From the NCBI RefSeq assembly GCF_035594125.1, contig NC_087168.1, positions 18,644,150-18,708,149 of the forward strand: a DNA stretch of 64,000 nt, written 5' to 3'. This document shows positions 1 to 13,429 of the stretch, piece by piece. How positions within the stretch are numbered: the first letter of the stretch is position 1; every line of letters starts with the position of its first letter. Origin of the DNA: Scylla paramamosain. Its lineage: Eukaryota > Arthropoda > Malacostraca > Decapoda > Portunidae. The position numbers and the translations under genes were made by a program. Below the pieces are notes generated by a model, which was not told the origin of the DNA, made no database searches, and saw only the letters and a list, made by a program, of their open reading frames with translations.

Positions 1-904
1 TACTAATCTTAGAACCTGTGCACGCTCTCATATCCCACCCAGCAGCGTAGAGACCTGCAGAAACCCTCAATTCGGTCAATCTTTCCAGTCGAGCCACGCA
101 TCCATTCCCGTTCAATGGCCCAGAGAGAAAAAGAAAGAAAAAATAGTCGGTAGTTTTTTTTGTCCAATTTTTTTTTTTTTTTTTTTTTTTTAGATAATAC
201 TTCACTCCTATATGCCCACAGTTTGCTGGCTTTTATTGTTCCCGGGTTCACTTTACGATATGATGGACGGGGCCAGACCAGCGGGTGAATGAGTGGTTGA
301 ATTAAGAGCAGCGCATCACAGTCCATCCTTCCGAACGGCGTGACTTTTTCTGGCGAGTGTTTCCATCACGGCGCCGGATGAAGATAAGAGGATTATTCTG
401 TGTGTGTGTGTGCGTGCGTGCGTGTGCTTTGCTTGCTAATATTTCCTGGTCTGAATAACGGAAGACATATTAACGAGATGAGGCTTTTATCGACACTACG
501 GGAAAAAAAAGGAAAGTAAAGGAAATGAATTATAATGTGTAGTGCGGAAAATGGAGACAAAAAGAGACGAAAGAATTAAAGTTTATAAAGAAATGTAAAG
601 TGGAAATGTTGAAATGATCATGGAGAACGAAACATGAAATGACGAAATAGAATAATAGATGAAATATGATGCAAACACTGAAATGATGATAACCTAAAAC
701 AAGGGAAAGAAATAGATTACGATATGCCACGTGGAAATACTAAAGTAAGAAATGAAGGAGTGTGCCAAAGCCAGACATGAACCAACTAAGACCAACAACA
801 GGTGAGAGTCAATACGAAGATCAATCCTACTCTTATACTTGACTGTCTGACTTAATCTTTTGACCACGAAGCACATCACACTCATTACTGGATACAACAT
901 TAAC
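1..904. other. No gene recognised
   Basis: I see no coding signal. The stretch holds a poly-T run at about 171-191, a short (TG)n near 402-412 and an A/G-rich part at 500-720 with no clear period. Short open frames here have no recognisable domains. Confidence 0.5.
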
Positions 905-1115
905 TTCTATCAAAGGAAACACAATACTTTACTCTTAAGGAAACACAACACTCCCTACTTGCAAGGAAACACAATATTTTACCCTCAAGGAAACACTACA
1001 CTCCTTACTCGCTAGAAAACACAACACACTACTCACAAGGAAACACAATACAACACTCTTTCCAGGAAACACGACACTCTACAGGCAAGGAAACAACAGT
1101 CTACTCTTTAAGTAA
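905..1115. repeat. About 27-bp minisatellite, roughly 8 diverged copies
   Basis: The core AAGGAAACACAACACT returns every 25-30 bases. Spacer parts vary around CTTACTC. Copies are diverged by substitutions and small indels, so the array is old. The array is AC-rich on the plus strand and has no coding frame. Confidence 0.8.
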
Positions 1116-1668
1116 ATGCAACTTTCCGCCTACTCTCGATGAAAAACAACAAAAAATAATCCAGTAGAAATAAATCACAGCAATACGATCAAGTAAATAC
1201 TGTGAAATATACCGACGTGTACTGATCTTGAACTTCTAAACCATTCCTTTACTTGGACATCTGAGGCACCTTTCTCTCTCCTACCTACCTGCAAATCACC
1301 TTTACGAACAATGCCCCATATTGACCTTCAGCTAACCTCTTACAAATGACACATGGTACAATACCGTGAAAAAAAAAAAAAAAAAAATAGAAATAATCAA
1401 CTACAATTCGGTTAGCGACATGAAGAAAACGAGGATCTTAAGGCGCGGTAATGTACAATATAATAGCGTTTTCTTTGATGCATAAACAGCGGCCGCCAGA
1501 GGGTGTATAATGCACTAGACCGCGAGACAACAGAAAATGTGGAACTCGTGTATTTGAAGCATGTTGCGTCAGTGGCTTTGTCGCGCTGTCTGTTCTCACG
1601 TGGCCTGGGAACCGACGCGTGTGTGTCGCGGTAATGTAAACAAAATGCACTGGGCTGAGAAAGCAAAG

Positions 1669-1673
<5 letters not shown>

Positions 1674-1715
<42 letters not shown>
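1674..1715. repeat. (AC)21 microsatellite
   Basis: Uninterrupted AC dinucleotides. The cysteine-valine frames on the minus strand across it are microsatellite translations. Confidence 0.95.
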
Positions 1716-1717
<2 letters not shown>

Positions 1718-1788
1718 CGCAGGGGGACGTAATAAGCTAAAAGGAATACATACCAGAAAAATTATCTTGTTGTCCCTATGATCGAGTA

Positions 1789-2035
1789 AGCTTACTATCT
1801 ATCTATCCATCTATCTACCTATTTATCTATCTATCAGTCTGCTTACATTTCTATCTATCTATCTAGGAATCAATCTACCTACCTACCTATCTATCTGTCT
1901 ATCTATCTATCTCTCAATCTCCCTACCCATCTATCTATCTATCAATCTATCTATCTACCTATGTACCTATCTACCTATCTATCTATTAATAAGTCTGCCT
2001 ACCCACCTACTTACCTACCTACCCATCTATCTAAT
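1789..2035. repeat. (ATCT)n / (CTAC)n compound tetranucleotide repeat
   Basis: About 245 bp of ATCT repeats interspersed with CTAC, CAAT and GTCT variants. Interruptions are frequent, which suggests an old array. Confidence 0.9.
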
Positions 2036-2305
2036 AACCAATTTAAGCACCCAAGTAAAAGTCACGGCAGGGCAAAAGTCACAAAAAAAAAAGGATGGTG
2101 CGCAGTGCCTCACCCAACTCACGTCGCCCGCGCCGCCACACTAATGCAAACCCGTCACAGAGTCAACACGGCTGGAAGGTGACGTACGGGAAGCCGCGGG
2201 ATGGATTTACTTAATGTGCCTCGTGACGTTAATGTTCCCGTCACGTGACACTTTCATTTGGAGAGACATAAATTCAAACATAAAAGGTCATAGTGTGGTT
2301 GGGGG

Positions 2306-2310
<5 letters not shown>

Positions 2311-2365
<55 letters not shown>
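2311..2365. repeat. (CT)27 microsatellite
   Basis: Uninterrupted CT dinucleotides. The flanks are ordinary A/T-rich DNA with no recognised gene. Confidence 0.95.
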
Positions 2366-2368
<3 letters not shown>

Positions 2369-2848
2369 AAATATAATAAAAAATAGAATTCAACATGTAA
2401 GTTTTTCCGGTGTAAAATAAATGGAATGCTGCACGTTTTATTATTTCTTTCGTTGCCCCTTGCTGGAAATATATAAATAAATAGAAAAAGGTTGCCAGGA
2501 AATCGTGTCCCTTTTATGGGGAGATATAAAGGGAGAAAGCTTAGTGATGCGCGAGACTGACAGTAGAGTGGAAACTGCTCTAGATGAAGCAGTTAGGAGG
2601 TCTGTTGATATTAGTACTCTAGTTTTCTTTGTCTTCGATGCGTTAAGGGATTGGAAAGAAAGTAATGTGAAGGAAAAGGGTAGCTTCTGGTCACTGAATT
2701 GCTATCAAGTAGGTTTTATAAATAATGCTCGATTCAAAGGGACTGGGAAAGGGATGGAAAGATATTGAAACGCTGACTAGTTAGTAAGTTCACACACTGG
2801 TAAATCTACTGCGTGCATTTGTTAAGCCACCCACCCCACCCACACAGG

Positions 2849-2987
<139 letters not shown>

Positions 2988-3220
2988 AGTAAAAAAAAAT
3001 TGTGGAAACTTGCAAGCGAGAGTCTATTAAATCAAACGAAGAGGGACGCTCGCCCGACTTGGTAACACTCGCGTCATTAGCGTCGCCCTGATGACGAGTT
3101 ACGCACCTGACATTCGACCACCGCCAGACCAAACACAGAGAAAGCAGTGCAGAGTTCGAGCAGCGTGGAGTTCGCCCCGTCACTGCTGCGGTGGAGAAGT
3201 TGAGGGGTCGGAGTGTGGCC

Positions 3221-3431
3221 CTTACTCTGAAACACTTTACTTTCTCACCACCGCTATTTCCAGACCACAGTGATTATCAGTCGGGTTCTCAAGTGTATTT
3301 CTCCTGTTAACAATGTAGAAATCTTGTTAGTCTATCACTCGAACCGTAAAAACACCCTTAAAACCCGTGTAACTTGAGCTAGAGAATGAAAAATATTGGA
3401 AGTGCGGAGCGGAGGTGTTTCAGAATACCGG
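3221..3431 (+). mobile_element. MITE-like element, copy 1
   Basis: This copy starts with an ACTCTGAAACACTTTAC-type terminus and ends with the inverted form GTGTTTCAGAATACC, so the ends form a terminal inverted repeat of about 17 bp. The interior shares long blocks with the copies at 23776, 42615, 47585 and 63325, notably AATGTAGAAATCTTGTTA and AAAACACCCTTAAAA. It has no open frame. A non-autonomous DNA transposon is the natural reading. I found no clear target duplication. Confidence 0.65.
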
Positions 3432-4556
3432 CCTGTGTCTGGTGGCTGCGTCGGTCATTCGGTCAGTGGCGGTTTATTTAGGCGTATCAAAGAACCACAA
3501 ACTGAATATAATTTGAAGGTAACTCGGTGATGTGTGAATGATGTATGGGATTTTTGACTGACGGAGCCTCGATACACACACACACACATATACGGTTCCC
3601 TCCCTTGCCTCGACACTGTAGCGAGGATGATGACATTTCCTTTAACCCTGCGTACAGTACAAACTTTTACCCCGGTATTTTGTGGCACAAGTCCAGCGAA
3701 ATACTTTAAACTCATAAAAAAATACTGCGAGAGAAATTCTTGACTACATTCAGCTCGCAGCGAGGACGAGGCGGCCAACTGGTGGAAATTACCGGAAATT
3801 TTCAGAGTGGGAAACGTCAGTAGTATCTGAATGATTTTGGTGTGGACTAAAATATTCGTCACTTGCGTTTTGTCAGTCAGAATATCTCACAACCCACGAG
3901 ATGCTTCCCAGAGTCTTAGGAAACGTCTTGAGCACGCCATTCGACCTCTCCAAGTCATTATTTTCCTGTGTTCATACGAGGAGCCTCTTCCGTAATGGAC
4001 AGAGTCACTTCCCTCGTAAAGGTGAGGAGGAGAAGACATTTACTGTCCGCTTTCCCTCGCTGGTGACATCTTACTCTCCAACCTGTCTCGTACGTCCCGC
4101 CATCTCCCTTTAATAGTCTTGGTACTGCGACAGCCTAAATTTCTTAACTTAATTAACTTTGGGGTTTCGCTTCCACAGAAAACGTACTTGCATCTGAGGT
4201 AACAAGATTTCCTCTTCTTTGCATCAACTGAAATGAAAAATATGCAGTAGTCCTTTTTTCACATACTGATTTTGCAGTTCCTTGACTTTTGCATAAAAAG
4301 AAATCGACTACTGACTTCCTGTTCGTTGCATCCCGCGCACCCAGGAGTGATGTGTTGAGAGTGACTTTGTTCCCCACCAAGCCAACACTCGCTGCTCCAT
4401 TTCCAGGCTAATAGGCGTCAAGTGATTGCCTCCGCCCCAGTGGTGCGAGGGAGGGTTTAGGCGCAGCTTGACGCGACGAGGCTCAGGTGCAAAGAGGACG
4501 GAATGCCAGGAAATTTATGCGAGGTTCATGAATGCAAAGTCTGCCGGATCGGATTT

Positions 4557-4558
<2 letters not shown>
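3432..4558. other. No gene recognised
   Basis: Mixed-composition sequence with a few open frames of up to 135 codons. None shows a domain, GC-biased third positions or paired splice signals that I could support. Confidence 0.4.

Positions 4559-4630
<72 letters not shown>
4559..4630. repeat. (CT)36 microsatellite
   Basis: Uninterrupted CT dinucleotides ending in a CCCCC run. Confidence 0.95.
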
Positions 4631-4632
<2 letters not shown>

Positions 4633-4934
4633 CCAAAAGCAAGTAAAATTAACTGCATTCTCCCACCGGTGCTGCCCCCAAGTGTCTGAGAAGTGAAGGT
4701 AACAATTTCCAAGTCAATTTCTTTGGCGAGAACCTTGCCACACTTTTATTAATATAACGTCGCCTTCTGTTGCTTAATTTATTTTCTTTGCCACCGAGGT
4801 TTCGTTAGACGCACCCGAAACAATCTGCAAGCCTTCCTGATTAAACGAGCTCGAAAATGGAAAATAAATACGAGAAAATGAGTGAAAAAAAAAATATATA
4901 TAAATAAACTGTCTCATTTCTGTCATTAGAGGTT

Positions 4935-5090
4935 GCGTGCGTAATTTCAACGATTCTGAGTTCACGATTCGGTTCAAAACTCTCGCGTAAAAATGAGTGT
5001 AGACCAATTTCATACTGACTCATTTTTGGTATCATCGGTTGGTTTGTAATGTCAACGATTTTAAGTCATCTGTTCAGTTCAGTGCCTTCC
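4935..5090. repeat. Two diverged copies of a roughly 106-bp segment
   Basis: The phrase GTAATTTCAACGATTCTGAG near 4942 returns as GTAATGTCAACGATTTTAAG near 5047. Each is followed by a similar TTCGGTTC or GTTCAGTTC block. The second unit loses similarity soon after. Confidence 0.45.
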
Positions 5091-5242
5091 GCTTGTCCCT
5101 GTCAGCTGGCTTATTTGTCCATTCACGCAATAAACAAGAACGCCATTTCCTTTGTGGAGTTCATTGTAGTGTCACGGCCAAAAGTTCGTTTACGTGCGGT
5201 GTTCTTTTCCACTAAATTAACCATTTCGTTTCAACCGTAACA

Positions 5243-5316
5243 CAGGGACTGCCACGTGTAGGCATGATGGCTTCTTGCAGCTTCCTTTATTTACTTATGC
5301 TCTTATGTTCTTATGT
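5243..5316 (+). mobile_element. CR1-like retrotransposon 3' tail, family B
   Basis: This is the 3' end of a dispersed family: GGGACTGCCACGTGTAGGC, then GATGGCTTCTTGCAGCTTCC, then TTCTTATG-type terminal repeats. The same string follows RT-coding remains at 6923 and 45690, which ties it to a CR1-like non-LTR element. Only the last 75 bp or so remain, as expected for strong 5' truncation. Confidence 0.75.
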
Positions 5317-6007
5317 AAGTCCTCCAATGTGCTGCCTGTCACCTTGCAAAACCTGATAAGCGAAATGTTCCAAGGTGATCAGAGGACGTAAGACGGAAGG
5401 AAAACGCTAAACACAGTGGAAATGAGAGCGTCAGGTTACAAGATTTCTGGCCGCGACTGTACATGGCCAGGAATTAATGATGGCTTTCTCTCATGCATAT
5501 TTCATTGTGAGTCATTACATATTCTCGGCTGATGGTTTTCCTTGAATCTAGCAAGAGATAAGAGGATCAAACAGTGACACGGAACAGTTGATATACACAA
5601 ATAACTAAATAAAACTCAAGCCAGGGATATTAAAGCATGTTAGGAGTCAGTCTTTTCCCCCACGAAAAAAAAAAAGAAAAAGTCACGACTATGAAAATGT
5701 TTGGTCCTCGACATGTGAAGCATTATAAAAGTCTCCTGGAGTAAAGGCAATTTTCTTGTTTCTATCCTGTCTATCAACGCTCACACTCCTGCCTGTCCAA
5801 CATTTTTCTCCACTGTTTTTCTCATAAGTATTCTGTTGCAATGTTCCATCCCGCCATTTTTCAGTTTCACCTCACTTACACCGTTGCCTAAAGAAGTGAG
5901 ATCATATTCTACAAAGAGCAGACATAAAAAGTAGCAAATTAGAACAGTCTCCACCTATTGCACCACAAGTTTTAGTCAGTTTTTTTTAAGGAACTCTTGA
6001 TATAAGC

Positions 6008-6295
6008 AACTCATTGGTTCATATATCTATTTCTTCTACAACTCATTGGTTCATATATCTATTTCTTCTACAACTCATTGGTTCATATATCTATTTCTTC
6101 TACAACTCATTGGTTCATATATCTATTTCTTCTGCAACTCATTGGTTCATGTATCTATTTCTTCTACAACTCATTGGTTCATATATCTATTTCTTCTACA
6201 ACTCATTGGTTCATATATCTATTTCTTCTACAACTCATTGGTTCATATATCTATTTCTTCTACAACTCATAGGTTCATATATCTATTTCTACTAT
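6008..6295. repeat. 32-bp minisatellite, 9 near-identical copies
   Basis: Copies begin with AACTCATTGG at 6008 and every 32 bases after that, followed by TTCATATATCTATTTCTTCT. Only about three substitutions separate the copies, so the array is young or homogenised. Because 32 is not a multiple of 3 and the unit has no stop in any plus frame, all three plus frames stay open. This explains three nested hydrophobic open frames that are not genes. Confidence 0.97.
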
Positions 6296-6328
6296 TTCTA
6301 CATATTATTTCTTTCTGTTCTTCTTAGT

Positions 6329-6518
6329 CTTCACGGAGGTCTTAATATAATCAGTTCATTAGTCCATGGGTATAATTCTACTTGATTTATAGGCATGAAA
6401 TTCGCTGGACTTGTGAATTTGGGACAGCTGTACATTCTTTTCATTCATGTTAGTCTTTATGGACCTCTTAATGTAGGTTATTCATTCGTCCATATATACA
6501 TTTGTACTTGATTTATAG
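6329..6518. repeat. Two tandem copies of a roughly 125-bp unit
   Basis: The block from GTCTTCACGGAGGTCTTAAT through TACTTGATTTATAGG recurs 125 bp later with about 75% identity by eye. It sits directly downstream of the 32-bp array. Confidence 0.7.
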
Positions 6519-6884
6519 GTCTCCTCATTACCTCATTCTTTCCTTTTCACAGGTATCCAAGCACCTCATGACCTCACCTGACAATTTCCAACACTTCACA
6601 TTTTTCATCCCTTCACACTTACTAAAAAATTCAAGTCCCTAATCTGCACATTTTTGCCTCAGTTTTTTTTTTTTTCCACATGGATTACAGCAAGCACAGG
6701 TGACGCTCATAGTTGTCATGTAGGATTCTGCTGAGCTCCACAGGTGTTGCTTCCACTACTGGCTGGCAAGGAATTAGATGTACCTGTAATACGTGAAATA
6801 TCATGTTCTATTTCTCACATTAAACGTTTGGAAGCAGTATCAGTTTAACCAAGAGAAACTGTTGTGTTGAAATATACAACACAT

Positions 6885-6922
6885 GATGCCTTTGAAATAG
6901 TAAGGCTGGCTAGGAGGTTTCT
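6885..6922. repeat. Left 38-bp direct repeat flanking a retroelement
   Basis: This begins GATGCCTTTGAAATAGTAAG and ends GAGGTTTCT. It matches 7268-7305 at about 34 of 38 positions. The two copies border the element at 6923-7267 exactly, so they read as a long target-site duplication. Confidence 0.75.
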
Positions 6923-7267
6923 AGAATATAAGAACATAAGAAAATAAGGGAAGCTATAAGAAGCCATTATGCCTAGAAGAGGCAGTTCCTGTATGAAACG
7001 TGGCTTCCTATTTCTAATCTTCTTTTAAAAGCTCCCTAATGCCTCAGCACTAATAACCTGATTGCTGAGTCCATTCCATTCATGTACCAAGCTATTAGAG
7101 AACCAATTCCTTCCTGTCTCTTTCTTGAACCTAAATTTTTCATGCATGAATCCATTATTTCTTGTTCTATCCTGATTACTGACCCTGAGAATTTTTGCTT
7201 GTCACCCTTATTATATCGCCAATACCACTTAGACTTCTATCAGGTTCTCTCTTAAGCAACAGCCCAA
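6923..7267 (-). mobile_element. CR1-like retrotransposon 3' fragment, family B (minus strand)
   Basis: On the minus strand a frame reads the C-terminus of a CR1-type RT, with QDRTRNNGF, then KNWFSN-like RNWFSN, then WNGLSNQV, ending at a TAA after LGSF. This matches the layout of the intact RT at 39607, which has TRNNGF and WNKLP. The 3' UTR holds the family-B tail and ends in TTCTTATGTTCTTAT. Upstream RT and endonuclease parts are missing. The copy is flanked by 38-bp direct repeats. Confidence 0.85.
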
Positions 7268-7305
7268 GATGCCTTTAAAATAGTAAAGCTGGCTGCGAGG
7301 TTTCT
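7268..7305. repeat. Right 38-bp direct repeat flanking a retroelement
   Basis: Second copy of the flanking repeat, beginning GATGCCTTTAAAATAGTAAA. The four mismatches to the left copy suggest an old insertion. Confidence 0.75.
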
Positions 7306-7309
7306 GTCC

Positions 7310-9424
<2,115 letters not shown>

Positions 9425-9740
9425 GTGTTTGGTGTGTAGTTTTGTGTGCTGTGATGTTTTGGTATGGTGTAATGTGGAGCTGTGTTGTTTTATATTGTGT
9501 TGTTTTGCTCTGCTGTGCGGCGCGGTGTGATGGTATGTGATGTAGTGTGGATTAGTGTTGTGTTGCGTGTGTTGTGGTGCCTGGATGCTCTATAGCGTGG
9601 TGTGTTTAGGTTATTGTGTTGTATTGCTTTACCTTGTATTCCTTTGTTGTGTGTGGTCTGGCGTGGTGCTGTGTGATGTGGTCCTGTGTTTCCATTTACT
9701 GTGATGTGGAGGGTTCTGGTTTGCAATGATGTGGTTTTCT
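9425..9740. repeat. G/T-rich cryptically simple sequence
   Basis: About 300 bp on the plus strand is made almost wholly of G and T, in variants of GTGTTGTGTTG and GTGATGTGG, with very few A or C. No fixed period is visible. The minus-strand open frame across it is compositional. Confidence 0.75.
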
Positions 9741-9894
9741 AAGATATTCTATACTGTTCTATTGTGTTGGTATGTTGGTGAAGCGCCGCGCTGAGTCATG
9801 AGGCTTTCTTTACTGTACAGTATAAAGCAACACACCACTATGCTGCGTTGTGCCAGGTGGAGCTTTGAGATCAACGGTATATCGAGGACTCACA

Positions 9895-10050
9895 GTAACA
9901 AACTCATTATTTTAGCTACTAATGTCGAAGATTCATACTCTGAAACTCTATATTACCTACAAAAGCCAAAGGTTCACACGCGCGCACTCTTTATTTTATC
10001 CACTAATGTCGAAGGATCTCACTCGCAAAGTCTTTCTGTTGACCACTAAT
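9895..10050. repeat. Two diverged tandem units of about 83 bp
   Basis: CTACTAATGTCGAAGATTCA near 9917 recurs as CCACTAATGTCGAAGGATCT near 10000, each followed by an ACTCTGAAACTCT-type block. A third, weaker unit may precede them. Confidence 0.55.
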
Positions 10051-10844
10051 AATAGCCATTTGCAAACTGACAGTGTACTCTTTTTGGATTAAGTATTCTT
10101 TTGTTGCATGGAAATAAGTAATACTACAGAAAAATACTCGTTTACATTTAGATCTAAGCTCTTTCCTCCCCCACGTTACCTCCCCAACAACAACGACACA
10201 CCTACACAAAGGCATCGCAGAATCAGAGTGTAGCCTGCTGTGTCCGGAGGGATTTCGAAGCATTAGAGACCAACGGGGTTCTCTCTCCACCATTCTGTAA
10301 CAGGAGAATCAGGAGTGAGGTGTTCTGCAGCAGTTGTATGGCGGTTTTATTATTCCCGCCTGAAAATTCGTTCGTCCAATGGCAAGGAAGTGCAGGGAAC
10401 AGTCATCAAAGGAAGCGGATTGCACATTAAAAACGGCTACGATTGATGGATATGTAGGTTGTTTAGAAATTTGGAAACCTGGGTGAAGTTGCCTGAAGGA
10501 ATTAAATTAAGGGGAGAGTGAACAAATGGACAGCGCTGCAGATACTAAAACGTAAAGAGAATTCACAAGAGGGGAGGCAAACTGACGGACGGACAGCGGT
10601 GTAGCGAGTGAAGGAAAAATAAGCAATGCGAGAAGCGAGGAAACTTGATTAGCCTAAAACGGAAGAGGTTTATTAGCTCGGATATATTAATGCGTGCCGT
10701 GCAGTCATTACACGGGGACGCCGCGCCGCTGAACTGATATCAGATTGCGGAAGGTTGTTTCTGGAAGTGTAGAGAGTGTGAGAGTGTGAGTGTACACGGC
10801 AGCTGACTAACGGACATGTAGGTTCTATCAAGTACGCGATCCCC

Positions 10845-10985
10845 TTCCGATCCAGCGATTAATTCACATCTGGATCTTTCGCCTCTGTCGCGGATGGAGG
10901 ATTACAGGTGATCCGGGAATGCGTTACAGATGCTCACGGAATTATGCGGTGCTTCGAGGCCAGTGAAGCCAAGTATAGCGTAATG
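10845..10985. promoter_or_regulatory. Low-repeat CpG-containing block, possible conserved non-coding element
   Basis: This stretch lacks microsatellite or tandem structure and is relatively CpG-rich, with GCGATTAATTCACATC and GGATTACAGGTGATCC (an Otx-type GGATTA core). Frames are short on both strands. The regulatory role is inference only. The surrounding 10060-11280 shows no gene. Confidence 0.2.
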
Positions 10986-11284
10986 TGTTGTTAAGATGTT
11001 AACTCAATGAGATAAGCCATCGTCATGTTAGCCAACAATTCACAGCACCAAGAGGAAAGTATGAAATTTTTATAAGCACGTAGAAGAAAGAAGGGGAAAA
11101 AAAAAAAGAACATATCGTGCAATTTCTTGTCCGTATAATGTTTGGAGGTGGCTGTAGAACAAGAAGAAATGTCTCAGAATGGTTAGTGACTGAGGAGAGG
11201 TGTGCCAAATAGCAATGAAAGGGTTAAATATCATTCTTACATGGAAGGATAGCCACGGGACCACCAAGGGACTACAAGTGTTGC

Positions 11285-11346
11285 AAAGGGACTGCCGCGT
11301 TTAGGACTGATGATTTCTTACAGCTTCCCTTATTTTCTTGCGTTCT
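11285..11346 (+). mobile_element. CR1-like retrotransposon 3' tail, family B
   Basis: GGGACTGCCGCGTTTAGG, then GATGATTTCTTACAGCTTCC, then CTTATTTTCTTGCGTTCTT. This is the family-B 3' end, with only the tail retained. Confidence 0.7.
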
Positions 11347-11559
11347 TGAGGCGAAAATATGAAAATCAGCGTATTCTACCGGCTCCATCGTGTGCTGGTG
11401 TCATGTCTTTGGTAGCAATTAATCTGACGGTGGGAGGAAGCGGCCATGAGATGTCACCGGGAAATGTTAGTCTGCCAGGTTACACAGCAAGCCAAGGTGA
11501 TTATCGAACCCTTAATGGACTTTGCTCGGCCTGGACTGTCCTATCTCTCAATGTAATCT

Positions 11560-11770
11560 GTATTTGCTTTTAAACTGTTTTCTTTATGGACTAGTATCTT
11601 TAGTGAGCTTTTAAACGCTTTTCTTTATAGATTGGCATTTTCAGTGACCTTTTATTTTTTAACTGGCATCGTCGGTGAGCTTTTAAACTGTTTTCCTCAC
11701 TGACTGGCATCTTTAGTGAGCTTTCTTTTATTATTTTTGTTGTCCTTGACCGTTCTTACATTAAAAAATA
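11560..11770 (+). mobile_element. Non-LTR family C 3' end with an internal 48-bp tandem
   Basis: The last part reads GACTGGCATCTTTAGTGAGC, then TTATTATTTTTGTTGTCC, then TTGACC and CTTACATTAAAAAATAAA. This parallels the 3' UTR that follows the RT C-terminus at 56518. Upstream, the GACTGGCATCTTTAGTGAGC phrase is repeated about 3.5 times at a period of 48-60 bp, so part of the 3' UTR has been tandemly amplified. Confidence 0.55.
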
Positions 11771-12123
11771 AACTATTCTGTTACGCACTCTCTATGTAAC
11801 ACGCTGCCTACATTAACTCTTAAGACACGCTCCTGTTAAGCTATAGTATGTACATTTTATTTCATCTCGCAATGGCCAGTGTCTGCAAGGAACAAAAAAA
11901 ACTCTGACATTTACGCTACTCGCCGAGGCAACTTTAAGTTTTCCTGTCAAAGGGAGTCTAACATGAAATAAATATCAAAGTTAATATGCCGTGACCGCTG
12001 CTGGACTAACTCGAGAACAAATCAAAACAGCACCAGCGTGGACTGTGGCGCGACTCTTGGCGACTGAAGATTACAATGTACATGCCCTATCATACGTTAG
12101 TCTTACGCCTTATTTCGCTTTAC

Positions 12124-12125
<2 letters not shown>

Positions 12126-12206
<81 letters not shown>
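12126..12206. repeat. (GT)40 microsatellite
   Basis: Uninterrupted GT dinucleotides. The 182-codon open frame around it is mostly Cys-Val repeat translation. Confidence 0.97.
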
Positions 12207-12211
<5 letters not shown>

Positions 12212-12539
12212 CAAGATGCAAGAAACAATTCACAGAAGCAGAGGCAGGAGAGAGGAGGAAAACATGCCTGAAAAAGATGAAAAGAAAAGAAAAGCAGTTG
12301 GCAAGACGAACGTGATGACCAGAGTAAGGCATTATCGTGTGTTGGTGAGAGTCTGCTGCTTCCTGCCTCGCTTCCCTCTCTTCCCGCTTTGCCTTCAGAC
12401 ACACACACCTCCCGCCTCCCGCCTGCCTCCCTGCCTCCACACACACAAACCTCTCGCCTCTCTTCTCGCTCCACTTCTCGCTTCCACACATGAGGCTCGG
12501 CAGCAACAAAAAGGCAAGCAAGACAATAATATTCCTTAA

Positions 12540-13022
12540 GGGCGTGTGACTCATGTTTACGGCGGAATCTTGTGTTGTCTTGTAGGGCGAATAACTAATC
12601 TTAATCTTCCTCTCCGTCTTCTTTCCTGCCGTTTATTTTCTACTTGTTCATATTGATCTATTCTACGGCTAGACTTGTTCCCACAATCACATATAAATTT
12701 TTTAGTAAGTTATTTTTGTACTGCGCTCTCTTGAATAGTTTTGTAGTGCTAAAAGGACAAAATTAGCTTTGTTATATATTTTTCCTGACTATGCGAACGT
12801 TGTTAAGAGAAGACGATCACAGTAGTTTAAAAAGGGTTAAAGTTACGCTAAAAGAAAGCTTAATTTATTGTATGAAAAGGAATTTTCTCTTACAGACAGG
12901 AATAAATTAAACTTAACATGAAATTAATTGTGAAAATTTGTACGTGACTTTTGAAATGAGGAGCAAATTTGTGTATCAATAAAACTCAGTATATATATCA
13001 ATTAAACTATGATACATCAGCA

Positions 13023-13025
<3 letters not shown>
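12540..13025. other. No gene recognised
   Basis: A/T-rich sequence without repeat units I could define or coding evidence. Confidence 0.4.

Positions 13026-13112
<87 letters not shown>
13026..13112. repeat. (CT)43 microsatellite
   Basis: Uninterrupted CT, followed by a TT interruption and a short CACACAC run. Confidence 0.97.
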
Positions 13113-13117
<5 letters not shown>

Positions 13118-13147
13118 ACACACACACGTACACCTGCGCCTCCAAGC

Positions 13148-13250
13148 TAATTACTTTCCTAACTGTCCTCCTTAATTACGTGCAAACTTGTCTCCCTGGG
13201 CGCCTCCTGAGCCTTCCCTGCGCGGGCATAAGCGCGTTACTCCTAATTAC
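13148..13250. promoter_or_regulatory. Cluster of three TAATTAC homeodomain-type sites
   Basis: TAATTAC occurs at about 13148, 13173 and 13244 within a CpG-containing, non-repetitive 100-bp block. TAATTA is a common homeodomain core. Clustering is suggestive, but the motif is short, so function is inference. Confidence 0.22.
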
Positions 13251-13429
13251 TATCAAGATAATTTAAGAGGAAACAACGTTAGACTATTCTAAAGCTGTAT
13301 GAAGAAAAATGACGCGTCTTAAGCACCATGTAAAGCTTGGGGGAAAATAGACGTTGTTAGCTAAGTGTCTTCTGCCCTTGAATTTATAATCTTTTTTTTT
13401 TTTAATTAATTTATCTAAGGCACTTACCG

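Noticed and set aside
2505..2768. An 87-codon frame with ordinary amino-acid composition
   Set aside because: No repeat explains it, but there is also no domain, codon bias or splice support. Frames of this length are expected by chance in 64 kb.
6008..6295. CRISPR-like array
   Set aside because: The 32-bp units are contiguous with no variable spacers, and the sequence is eukaryotic. It is a minisatellite.
11991..12539. A 182-codon plus-strand frame, plus 128- and 144-codon minus frames
   Set aside because: The centre is (GT)40 read as Cys-Val or Thr-His. Flanking residues show no domain, and three frames are open at once.
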